Part shown: one piece after another, positions 57,430 through 64,000 of the stretch | Numbering within the stretch: the stretch's first letter is position 1 | How the letters are laid out: each line of letters begins with the position of its first letter | Assembly (NCBI RefSeq): GCF_902859695.1 | Contig: NZ_CADIJL010000018.1 | Span: 1-64,000, forward strand | Length of the DNA: 64,000 nucleotides | DNA from: Achromobacter ruhlandii | GTDB lineage: Bacteria; Pseudomonadota; Gammaproteobacteria; Burkholderiales; Burkholderiaceae_B | Direction of reading: 5' to 3' | Notes under the pieces: model-generated | What the model was told of the DNA's origin: nothing | The model's database searches: none | Seen by the model: the letters and a program-made list of their open reading frames with translations, nothing else | Position numbers and translations under genes: made by a program

Positions 57430-58575
57430 CTAGCGGCCCGATCCGCGCACACCGTCAAAAAGTTCTTCCCATAGGCCCAGCACCCGCTCGGCGGAAAAGC
57501 GCTCGCGCACCGCCGTGGCCGCTTGCGCCATGCGCCGGCGAGCCGCCTCATCGCCCATCACCGCATCCAGCTCGCGGCACAGCGCATCGACGTCGCCATT
57601 GGGCCGCACCAGCACGCCATCAACGCCTTCGCGCACGATTTCGCGCGGTCCGGTATCGCAGTCAAACGCCACCGCGGCCAGGCCACTGGCCATCGATTCC
57701 AGCAAGGTATTGGACAGCCCCTCGAAGCGCGACGTCAGCACGTACAGGTCGGCGCTTTGGTACCAATCGCCCACGTTGCCCGCGCGTCCCGGCAGGCTGA
57801 CCCGCTCCTGCAAACCGGCCTCGCGCACCTGCGTTTCCAGGGCGCGGCGCTCGTCGCCCTCGCCCAGGATAACCAGATCCCAGTCCGGATGCGACGGGGC
57901 CAGCCGGGCATAGGCGCGCAGCAGCAGGTCAAAGCCCTTGTCGGCGTGCAGCCGCCCCACCGCCAGCAGGCGCTTGCGGCCGTCGCCCGAAGGCGGCGCC
58001 AGCGCCGGCTCGCCCTTGGGCAATGGCCAATGCACCGGATTGGGGATCACCGCCAGGCGCGAGCCCGGCACATGCTGTTCGAGCCATTGGGCGGTGCCGC
58101 GGGTCAGGGCCACCACCCGCGCGGCGCGCGGATAGGTCAGGCGCCGCAGGCGCTGCCAGAAACCCGACAGGGTCTGCGACGGCGGATGGGTATGTTCGGT
58201 GGCGATGACGCGGCACGACAGCCCGGCGCAGGCCAACACCGACAACACCGATGCCGTGGTCATCATGCCCAGCACGATGTCGGGCCGGAACGCCTTGATC
58301 ACGCGCCGCAGCGCCCGCACGCGCTGCACGTTGCTCCAGATGCCGCGCAGGCCCCCGCCCTCGCCCGCCGTATGCAGCACCTCGCGCCGCACCTTCGGGT
58401 GCAGCGTGTAGACGTCGCCCTCGGCGCCAGCCTGGGTCACCACCATGACCTCGCGGCCCATGCCGGCCCAATGCGCGCTCAGGTCGGCGGCGACCCGTTC
58501 GGCGCCGCCGCCGTGCAGCGAATGGATGAACAGCAGCACGCGTTGCGGGCGGCCGGAAGCGGAAGCGACGGGCAT
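57430..58575 (-). CDS. GT4-family glycosyltransferase
   Basis: A 381-residue GT-B protein: LLFIHSLHGGGAERVAADLS at the N-terminus, KRLLAVGRLHADKGFDLLLR, RVSLPGRAGN and the EX7E motif FEGLSNTLLESMA. It is a paralogue of the transferase at 54332-55447 on the other side of asnB. Its ATG directly abuts the flippase stop codon. Substrates are unknown. Confidence 0.88.
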   Translation of the reverse strand: MPVASASGRPQRVLLFIHSLHGGGAERVAADLSAHWAGMGREVMVVTQAGAEGDVYTLHPKVRREVLHTAGEGGGLRGIWSNVQRVRALRRVIKAFRPDIVLGMMTTASVLSVLACAGLSCRVIATEHTHPPSQTLSGFWQRLRRLTYPRAARVVALTRGTAQWLEQHVPGSRLAVIPNPVHWPLPKGEPALAPPSGDGRKRLLAVGRLHADKGFDLLLRAYARLAPSHPDWDLVILGEGDERRALETQVREAGLQERVSLPGRAGNVGDWYQSADLYVLTSRFEGLSNTLLESMASGLAAVAFDCDTGPREIVREGVDGVLVRPNGDVDALCRELDAVMGDEAARRRMAQAATAVRERFSAERVLGLWEELFDGVRGSGR

Positions 58576-59925
58576 TCAGTCGGCCTCTTTGGGTTCGGCG
58601 CGGCGCAGGGCCACTACCAGGTAGCAGGCATAGGACAGCACATACATCAGGCTGGTCGCCAGCATGATGCCCGCGGCCCCCATCTTCGGCGCCAGCACGG
58701 TGTTCAGCGCCGCTTTCAACGCGAAATTGCCGACCGCGATGGCGGCCATGATGCGATAACGGTTCTGGCTGGCCAACAGCTGCACCAGGATCAGCACGCC
58801 GAAATAGAACGGCAGTTGCAGCAGGCCCCAACGCAATACATGCGCCACGGCCTCGGTATTCTCGGCGGTGAAGGCGCCGCGCTGGAACAGCACCGCCACG
58901 CCCCAGGGCGCAAGCACCCAGCCGATCGCCACGGCGACGCCGCCGGCCGCCACCATCAGCACCGACCATTTCAGCGCCATGCCGCGCGCGCGCGCCGTGT
59001 CGCCACGCGCCTGCACGTCGGCCAACACCGGCAGCGCCGCGCGCCCGACCGACACCGCGCCGATGCCCAGCAGCAGCGACAGCAGCCGGCTGGCGTAGCC
59101 CAGCGTGGCGTTGGCGTTGGCGCCCAGGTTGGCGGCGGCGTACTGGTCCAGCGGGCCGACGAAACTCATTGCCACCTGGCCGATCAGCATCACGCCGGCC
59201 GCGCCCATCAGTTCGGGCCAGTGCGGCGAACGCAGGGTCAACGCCGGCGCGCCCCAGAAGCCGCCGTCGGCGCGCGCGGCCAGCCACGCCAGCCAGGCGG
59301 TCTGGATCGCGTAGCCCACCAGCGTGCCCCACAGCAGCGGGCCGACGCTGTCGGCACTGGCCGCCAGCATCACCCACGCCAACGTCGCCACCGCCGGCAC
59401 GCTGTCCAGCAGGGTGTTGACGTGACGTTCGTGCGCGCGCAGGCGCGCCGCGCTGATGCCCGCGACCAGCAGCAGCGCCGCGACCGGCGCGAAGCCCAGC
59501 AGCAGCTCGCCCGTCATGTCGCGCACCCGGGCCGACAGGCCCTGGCCCAGCATGCCAACCACTTGCGGCCAGGCAAACCAGGTCAGCGCGGCCAGCGCGA
59601 TCCCGGCCGCGGCCACCCAGCCCTGCAGTTCACGGATGAATTGTTCGCGTTCGGCGGCCTCGGCGCGGCGCAGCCGCACCAGCACCGGGATCAGCACCAC
59701 CGACAGCACGCCCACGATGGTGACCGGCAGCCAGGTGGCCATGGTCATCGTGAACTGGTAGGCGTCGACGGCGTCGCTGACGCCGTAGCGGTACGCCACC
59801 GCCATCTCCTTGACGGCGCCGGCGGCCTTGCCCAGCAGCAGGAACACCGCCACCCGGAACGCGCCTTTGAAGATGCGCTGGTGGTCCGGGTGGATGTTGC
59901 CGAGTTTGCGGATGAGTGCTTTCAA
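58576..59925 (-). CDS. MurJ/MviN-family lipid-linked oligosaccharide flippase
   Basis: A 449-residue protein with 12-14 hydrophobic helices of the MOP superfamily. The N-terminus GAFRVAVFLLLGKAAGAVKEMAVAYRYGV and VLIPVLVRLRR, together with RVVLFxxGxF-like VAVLFQRGAFT, are closer to MurJ than to classical Wzx. In this operon it probably flips the undecaprenyl-linked glycan made by the glycosyltransferases. The start is a TTG (59925), one base after the upstream stop; no ATG exists nearby before the conserved N-terminus and no ribosome-binding site is seen, so translation is probably coupled. Confidence 0.82.
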   Translation of the reverse strand: MKALIRKLGNIHPDHQRIFKGAFRVAVFLLLGKAAGAVKEMAVAYRYGVSDAVDAYQFTMTMATWLPVTIVGVLSVVLIPVLVRLRRAEAAEREQFIRELQGWVAAAGIALAALTWFAWPQVVGMLGQGLSARVRDMTGELLLGFAPVAALLLVAGISAARLRAHERHVNTLLDSVPAVATLAWVMLAASADSVGPLLWGTLVGYAIQTAWLAWLAARADGGFWGAPALTLRSPHWPELMGAAGVMLIGQVAMSFVGPLDQYAAANLGANANATLGYASRLLSLLLGIGAVSVGRAALPVLADVQARGDTARARGMALKWSVLMVAAGGVAVAIGWVLAPWGVAVLFQRGAFTAENTEAVAHVLRWGLLQLPFYFGVLILVQLLASQNRYRIMAAIAVGNFALKAALNTVLAPKMGAAGIMLATSLMYVLSYACYLVVALRRAEPKEAD

Positions 59926-59926
59926 A

Positions 59927-60952
59927 TCAACGCAGGAATTGCGTGTACCAGGGCATCGCCACTTCCAGGCCCTGCAGCACCGTGTGCGTGGGTTGGTAGC
60001 CCAGCAGGCGGCCAGCCTTGCTGACGTCGGCCTGCGAATGGCGCACATCGCCCGCGCGGAAATCGCCGTAGACCGGCTGTTTGCCATAGGCCACGTTCTG
60101 GTTGCCCAGCGCCCGCACCAGGAAACCGAACAGGTCGTTCAGGGTGCTGCGGCCGCTGACGGCCACGTTGTAGACCTGGTTGCGGGCTTCGGGCGGCGCC
60201 ATCGCGGCCAGGATGTTCGCCTGGACCGCGTTCTCGACGAAGCAGAAATCGCGGCTGGTCTCGCCATCGCCGTTGATGGTGACGTCTTCGCCCTTGATCA
60301 TCGCGGCGGTCCACTTCGGGATCACCGCCGCATAGGCGCCGTCCGGATCCTGGCGCTTGCCGAACACGTTGAAATAGCGCAGGCCGACCGTCTCGAAACC
60401 ATAGGAACGCGCGAAGACGCTCGCATACAGCTCGTTGACGTACTTGGTGACGGCATACGGCGACAGCGGATTGCCGATGTTCTCCTCGACCTTGGGCAAG
60501 GCCGGGTGATCGCCGTAGGTCGAGCTGGAAGCCGCATAGACGAACGACTTGACCTCGGCGTCGCGCGCGGCCACCAGCATGTTCAGGAAGCCACCGATAT
60601 TCACCTCGTTGGTGGTGATCGGGTCCTTGAGCGAACGCGGCACCGAGCCCAGCGCCGCCTGGTGCAGCACGAAGTCCACGCCCTGCGTGGCGCGGCGGCA
60701 GGCTTCCAGGTCGCGGATATCGCCTTCGATGAACGAGAAGCGGGCCCACTGCTCGGCCGTGACCGAGCCGCGCACCTCATCCAGATTGCGTTGATAGCCA
60801 GTGGCGAAGTTGTCCAGGCCGACAACGGTCTGGTCCAGCTTCAGCAGCGTTTCCAGCAGGTTGGAACCGATGAAGCCGGCGCAGCCGGTCACCAGCCACT
60901 TGCGCGGCGCGGCGGAAAGTTCCCGGGTGACAGTCTCGAAACGTGTGGTCAT
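59927..60952 (-). CDS. wbpP: UDP-N-acetylglucosamine 4-epimerase (WbpP/TviC type)
   Basis: A 341-residue extended short-chain dehydrogenase that interconverts UDP-GlcNAc and UDP-GalNAc. It has the NAD motif [10 protein letters not shown] (22-31), [12 protein letters not shown], catalytic S142-S144 in [11 protein letters not shown], and Y166/K170 in SPYAVTK, then [22 protein letters not shown] and [10 protein letters not shown]. These blocks match WbpP/TviC closely. With WbpO it would deliver UDP-GalNAc-uronic acid to the glycosyltransferases. Confidence 0.93.
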   Translation of the reverse strand: MTTRFETVTRELSAAPRKWLVTGCAGFIGSNLLETLLKLDQTVVGLDNFATGYQRNLDEVRGSVTAEQWARFSFIEGDIRDLEACRRATQGVDFVLHQAALGSVPRSLKDPITTNEVNIGGFLNMLVAARDAEVKSFVYAASSSTYGDHPALPKVEENIGNPLSPYAVTKYVNELYASVFARSYGFETVGLRYFNVFGKRQDPDGAYAAVIPKWTAAMIKGEDVTINGDGETSRDFCFVENAVQANILAAMAPPEARNQVYNVAVSGRSTLNDLFGFLVRALGNQNVAYGKQPVYGDFRAGDVRHSQADVSKAGRLLGYQPTHTVLQGLEVAMPWYTQFLR

Positions 60953-60964
60953 GCGACGTCCTCC

Positions 60965-62242
60965 TTACAGGCGCAGATCGGATTCGGCGGGCGACAACAC
61001 GTACTTCAGGTCATAAAGGATGTGTTCCGGCTTGCCCAGCTTGCGGATGCCCTCGGCGCCCAGGTCCTTGAACTGGTGGTGCGCCACCGCCAGGATCACG
61101 GCGTCGTACTTGCCCGCTTCCGGCTTGGCCACCGGTGTGATGCCGTATTCATGCACCGCCTCTTCGGGCTCCACCCACGGGTCGTACACGTCCACGTCGA
61201 CGTTGTAGTCGCCCAGTTCCTTGACGATGTCGACGATGCGGGTGTTGCGCAGGTCGGGGCAGTTTTCCTTGAAGGTCAGGCCCATCACCAGCACGCGCGC
61301 GCCCTGCACGTGGATGCGGCGCTTGGTCATGGCCTTGACCAGCTGCGACACCACGTAGCTGCCCATCGAGTCGTTCAGGCGGCGGCCGGCCAGGATGATC
61401 TCGGGGTGGTAGCCGATCGACTGCGCCTTGTGCGTCAGGTAGTACGGGTCCACGCCGATGCAGTGGCCGCCCACCAGGCCCGGACGGAACGGCAGGAAGT
61501 TCCACTTGGTGCCGGCGGCCTGCAGCACGGCTTCGGTGTCGATGCCCATCTTGTTGAAGATCAGGGCCAGCTCGTTGATCAGCGCGATGTTGACGTCGCG
61601 CTGGGTGTTCTCGATCACCTTTGCGGCCTCGGCCACGCGGATGCTGGCGGCCTTGTGGGTGCCGGCGGTGATGATCTGCTTGTAGAGCTGGTCCACCAGC
61701 TCGGCCACTTCCGGCGTCGAGCCCGAGGTGACCTTCTTGATGGTGTTGACGCGGTGTTCCTTGTCGCCCGGGTTGATGCGCTCGGGGCTGTAGCCGGCGT
61801 AGAAATCGACGTTGAATTTCAGGCCCGACACGCGCTCCAGCACCGGCACGCAGTCTTCCTCGGTGGCGCCGGGGTAGACGGTGGATTCGTAGATGACGAT
61901 GTCGCCGCGCTTGAGCACCGAGCCGATGGTTTCACTGGCCTTGACCAGCGGGGTCAGGTCGGGCTGCTTGTACTCGTCGATCGGCGTGGGCACGGTGACG
62001 ATGAAGACGTTGGCCTGGCCCAGTTCGGCGCGGTCGGCGGTGTAGGTCAGCTGCTTGGCTTCGGCCAGTTCGGCGTCGCTGACTTCAAGCGTGTGGTCGT
62101 GACCAGCCTTCAGGGCATCGATCCGGCGCGTATTGATATCGAAGCCGATGACCGAGCGCTTCTTGCCGAATTCCACCGCCAGCGGCAGGCCGACATAGCC
62201 CAGGCCGACGACCGCGAGTTTCACATCCTGAATACGCAACAT
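60965..62242 (-). CDS. wbpO: UDP-N-acetyl-D-galactosamine/glucosamine 6-dehydrogenase (WbpO/TviB type)
   Basis: A 425-residue NAD-dependent nucleotide-sugar dehydrogenase that oxidises C6 of UDP-HexNAc to the uronic acid in two steps. Seen are the Rossmann motif [10 protein letters not shown] (11-20), [34 protein letters not shown], and the catalytic C261 in [21 protein letters not shown] lies 3 bases before the ATG. It precedes wbpP by 12 bases, the usual order in WbpO/WbpP and Vi-antigen TviB/TviC loci. Confidence 0.93.
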   Translation of the reverse strand: MLRIQDVKLAVVGLGYVGLPLAVEFGKKRSVIGFDINTRRIDALKAGHDHTLEVSDAELAEAKQLTYTADRAELGQANVFIVTVPTPIDEYKQPDLTPLVKASETIGSVLKRGDIVIYESTVYPGATEEDCVPVLERVSGLKFNVDFYAGYSPERINPGDKEHRVNTIKKVTSGSTPEVAELVDQLYKQIITAGTHKAASIRVAEAAKVIENTQRDVNIALINELALIFNKMGIDTEAVLQAAGTKWNFLPFRPGLVGGHCIGVDPYYLTHKAQSIGYHPEIILAGRRLNDSMGSYVVSQLVKAMTKRRIHVQGARVLVMGLTFKENCPDLRNTRIVDIVKELGDYNVDVDVYDPWVEPEEAVHEYGITPVAKPEAGKYDAVILAVAHHQFKDLGAEGIRKLGKPEHILYDLKYVLSPAESDLRL

Positions 62243-62308
62243 AACTCTCCCTTCACCGTAAAACGATTACGGCATTTTAAATATGGTCGGGGTGATGAAT
62301 GAATGAAC

Positions 62309-62338
62309 GGGCCCCCGGCGGAGATCGCCGGGGCGCCC
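62309..62338 (-). other. GC-rich hairpin between wecA-like gene and wbpO
   Basis: GGGC-CCCCGGCG pairs with CGCCGGGG-GCCC-type sequence (62309-62320 with 62327-62338, one internal mismatch). It has no T tract. It may dampen transcription between the initiating transferase and the rest of the operon. Confidence 0.35.
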
Positions 62339-62343
62339 AACAC

Positions 62344-63447
62344 TTAATCGGCTCGCAAGACGGATGGCAACAGCAGCCATCCGGGACGGCGCCAGGACAC
62401 CAGTCGCGCATACAGCCAGATATAGACGCCGGCGAACACCAGCAGGCTGGCGCTGAGCGCCCAGGCGTTGTCCCACCAGATGGTGGCGGGCACCAGCCCA
62501 ATCAGCGCCAGCACCCACATGTAGGGTGACGCCAGGGCGTTGCACAGCGCCGGCACCGCGTGGCGGCGACCCCGGCTGAAGGTCACGCGCACCAGGCGGC
62601 GGAAGACCAGTTGATGCAGGTGCAGCGCATCCGGCTGGTCCACCGGCACGCCGCGCTTGAAGCGCCGGCGCCAGATCGAGAAACCGGTTTCGAAGACGGG
62701 GTAGAACAGCACCGCCAGCGCATAGAACGGCGACACCGACGGATTGCGCACCACCAGCAGCACGGCCAGCTCGGCCAGCATGAAACCCAGGAAGTACGCG
62801 CCGCCATCGCCCAGGAAAACCCGGCCGAACGGGAAGTTCCAGACCAGGAAGCCAAGCGTGGCGGACGCCAGGGCCGCGGCCACCAGGAAGATCGGCACGT
62901 CGCCCACCTGCAGCGCGACCAGGCTGATGGACACCGCCATCAGCGTCGCGACCATGCCGGCCAGGCCGTTCATGCCGTCGACGATGTTCAGGGCATGGGT
63001 ACAGCCGCCCACCGCGAACATGGTGAAAATCAGGGAAACCGGCCAATAGGACAGGACGTAATCCACCGGCGCCATGCCGACGCGGCTGACTCCGCCCAGC
63101 AGCCACCAGGCGATCGCGGCGGATGCGAAAGCCGCCAGCAGGCGCTTGCTGGCGCCGATGTCCTTGGTGATGTCTTCGAGCAGACCCGCCACGAACACCG
63201 GCAGCGCCGAGACGAACAGCGCCGGCCAGAGCCAGGTCAGGGTCATGTTGTCGGGCCCGAGCACCAGCAGGCCCATGAGCGTGCCCGCCAGCACGGCCAG
63301 TCCGCCCACGCGGGGCGTGGCGCGCGAATGGTTCGCTTGCGGTTTGTTGAGATCGCTGTCGCCGGTGAAGGCGCCATGCCAGCGCTCCGACGCCACGATG
63401 AGTCCCCCCACCATGAACGCGACCACGCATATGTACAGCCAGGTCAC
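62344..63447 (-). CDS. WecA/MraY-family undecaprenyl-phosphate HexNAc-1-phosphate transferase
   Basis: A 367-residue integral membrane protein with about 11 helices that starts glycan assembly by moving a sugar 1-phosphate from a UDP-HexNAc to undecaprenyl phosphate. Family motifs are TPRVGGLAVLAG, the Mg-binding LEDIT segment, HALNIVDGMNGLAG, FLGDGGAYFLGF and the cytosolic His motif LHLHQLVFRR. The GTG start at 63447 has AGAGGTG about 7 bases upstream. As first gene of the operon it probably sets the reducing-end HexNAc. Confidence 0.9.
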   Translation of the reverse strand: MTWLYICVVAFMVGGLIVASERWHGAFTGDSDLNKPQANHSRATPRVGGLAVLAGTLMGLLVLGPDNMTLTWLWPALFVSALPVFVAGLLEDITKDIGASKRLLAAFASAAIAWWLLGGVSRVGMAPVDYVLSYWPVSLIFTMFAVGGCTHALNIVDGMNGLAGMVATLMAVSISLVALQVGDVPIFLVAAALASATLGFLVWNFPFGRVFLGDGGAYFLGFMLAELAVLLVVRNPSVSPFYALAVLFYPVFETGFSIWRRRFKRGVPVDQPDALHLHQLVFRRLVRVTFSRGRRHAVPALCNALASPYMWVLALIGLVPATIWWDNAWALSASLLVFAGVYIWLYARLVSWRRPGWLLLPSVLRAD

Positions 63448-63507
63448 AGGGTCACCTCTGGTTGGTCTATCGAGACAGGCCGGCCATTATCAATGGCAGG
63501 TGTAACG

Positions 63508-63537
63508 CCCATATATGGGAGGGATAAGGAAGTGCAA
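63508..63537 (-). promoter_or_regulatory. Candidate promoter of the polysaccharide operon with overlapping palindrome
   Basis: On the minus strand TTGCAC (63537-63532), spacer 16, TATATG (63515-63510) form a moderate sigma-70 promoter 60 bases upstream of the wecA-like gene. The -10 lies inside the perfect 12-base palindrome CCCATATATGGG (63508-63519), and another inverted repeat GCCATT-ATC-AATGGC (63483-63497) lies just downstream, so regulation by a DNA-binding protein is plausible. Confidence 0.45.
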
Positions 63538-63791
63538 ATCACCGGGACAGAACGTAACGCCCGCGGTCCGGATGGGCGCCTGTGCTGGCGTCCCCGGCTG
63601 GCCGGGCAGGCTGCAACGTGGACACCGACCCGCGGAAATACGAATTTCATGGATTGATTGTAGAACTTTCCGCCCCCGCGCACGTGAAATATCCAAGGGA
63701 AAACGCGAAGCCCTCGCCCGGACAGGCATGCCCTTGCGGACCCGGATCGGCGTGGATTTCTTCATAAAAAAGGGACAGATTGTTTTTGCTC
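63538..63791. other. Gene-free region upstream of the polysaccharide operon
   Basis: No supported gene. The minus-strand frames here lack ribosome-binding sites and family features. The right part is AT-rich next to the terminator of the candidate small RNA. Confidence 0.4.
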
Positions 63792-63824
63792 AAAAAAAAG
63801 CCCGAGATCGTGAGATCTCGGGCT
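63792..63824 (-). terminator. Rho-independent terminator of the candidate small RNA
   Basis: Perfect 11-bp stem AGCCCGAGATC/GATCTCGGGCT (63824-63814 with 63809-63799, four-base loop), followed on the minus strand by eight T residues (63799-63792). On the plus strand no T run follows. Confidence 0.92.
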
Positions 63825-63937
63825 AAATCCACCAAAGGAGGAGGGTGGAGGAGACAACCGTGGCATGTTGGGAGCGGCTTTCGCTCGCTGCGCTGTCGGG
63901 GTTTGGCACCGCGCCGACTGCGTTTCAACATCCGATG
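63792..63937 (-). ncRNA. Candidate small RNA with two CUCCUCC anti-Shine-Dalgarno motifs
   Basis: A strong promoter at 63972-63944 and an intrinsic terminator ending at 63792 delimit a transcript of about 145 bases on the minus strand. Its 5' half can fold into small hairpins (for example GTCGG/CCGAC and GAGCG/CGCTC around 63918-63872). Next comes a C-rich, purine-free stretch with two CTCCTCC heptamers (63853-63847 and 63843-63837), complementary to ribosome-binding sites, then an 11-bp terminator stem with eight U residues, suitable for Hfq. An ATG frame starting at 63931 runs through the terminator and is not convincing as a gene. No database match was possible. Confidence 0.6.
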
Positions 63938-63943
63938 AGATGC

Positions 63944-63972
63944 ATAGTATCGGGTTTTTTTGTGCGATGCAA
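63944..63972 (-). promoter_or_regulatory. Strong sigma-70 promoter of the candidate small RNA
   Basis: On the minus strand TTGCAT (63972-63967) and TACTAT (63949-63944) are separated by 17 bases, each with five of six or four of six consensus positions. The predicted start is about 63936-63938. Confidence 0.75.
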
Positions 63973-64000
63973 GATTTTTTTTGCCCCCTGCCCTTCAGTC

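Noticed and set aside
54320-57433. Plus-strand open frame of 1037 codons across asnB and a glycosyltransferase
   Set aside because: Spans two real antisense genes and is rich in His, Gln, Arg and Gly as expected of a shadow.
57523-62302. Two plus-strand open frames of about 830 codons opposite the flippase, wbpP and wbpO
   Set aside because: Antisense shadows; no ribosome-binding site or domain, and wbpP/wbpO are unmistakable on the minus strand.
63647-63931. Minus-strand ORF of 94 codons starting inside the candidate small RNA
   Set aside because: It reads straight through the terminator stem and U tract, has no ribosome-binding site and no recognisable protein features.
63837-64000. Plus-strand reading frame after the AAGGAGGAGG sequence at the right edge
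   Set aside because: The purine-rich stretch looks like a ribosome-binding site but is better explained as the complement of the C-rich small-RNA motif; the frame is open to the edge without recognisable features.

Overview
The window looks like the chromosome of a high-GC betaproteobacterium of the family Alcaligenaceae (Bordetella or Achromobacter-like). This rests on GC-rich third positions throughout, the core block ychF / CPBP protease / pth / rplY / prs / tRNA-Gln / ispE with lolB and a TPR lipoprotein-system gene nearby, the divergent ftsY-rsmD pair followed by coaD, and a WbpO/WbpP-type polysaccharide locus. Species assignment is inference; no rRNA is present.

Layout. 1-3 kb: ftsY (5' part only), rsmD, coaD, a 2[4Fe-4S] ferredoxin and a BenE transporter. 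3-6 kb (minus): a large AsmA protein and a lone MOSC N-terminal domain. 6.3-9 kb: a DHA2 drug exporter with its MarR repressor and a DUF2938 membrane protein, with two related CC-centred palindromes at the two promoters. 9.2-13.4 kb: an ABC-F ATPase and a TonB-dependent siderophore receptor. 13.5-15.2 kb: a visibly AT-richer patch with a YhcG-type PD-(D/E)XK nuclease and a small coupled ORF, probably acquired. 15.2-26 kb: housekeeping genes on the minus strand (ychF to the TPR gene), interrupted by a chemoreceptor between lolB and ispE, then mutM.

26-33 kb is an aromatic catabolic region: a metallo-beta-lactamase-fold protein with an altered metal site, a flavoprotein hydroxylase plus a 72-residue DUF2783 partner (resembling the MhaA/MhaB 3-hydroxyphenylacetate 6-hydroxylase), a LysR regulator, homogentisate dioxygenase and fumarylacetoacetase. 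Together they would take 3-hydroxyphenylacetate through homogentisate to fumarate and acetoacetate, except that no maleylacetoacetate isomerase is present. 33-36 kb holds a PlsC-type acyltransferase and an LTA-synthase-family phosphotransferase. 36-42 kb is a hexuronate module: FadR-type GntR regulator, uronate dehydrogenase, SMP-30 lactonase and a DctPQM TRAP transporter, with a clear promoter/operator. 42-47 kb: PAP2 phosphatase, two-component system, FAD-linked oxidase and a degenerate biotin-carboxylase-like protein.

47-52 kb: phosphomannomutase/phosphoglucomutase, pgi and a gamma-glutamyltransferase. 52-63.5 kb is a nine-gene minus-strand surface-polysaccharide operon: WecA-type initiating transferase, UDP-HexNAc dehydrogenase (WbpO/TviB), UDP-GlcNAc 4-epimerase (WbpP/TviC), MurJ-like flippase, four GT4 glycosyltransferases and an AsnB amidotransferase, pointing to an amidated GalNAc-uronic-acid glycan. 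At the right edge a promoter and terminator on the minus strand delimit a candidate ~145-nt small RNA carrying two CUCCUCC anti-Shine-Dalgarno motifs; this is the most interesting possibly undescribed element in the window.
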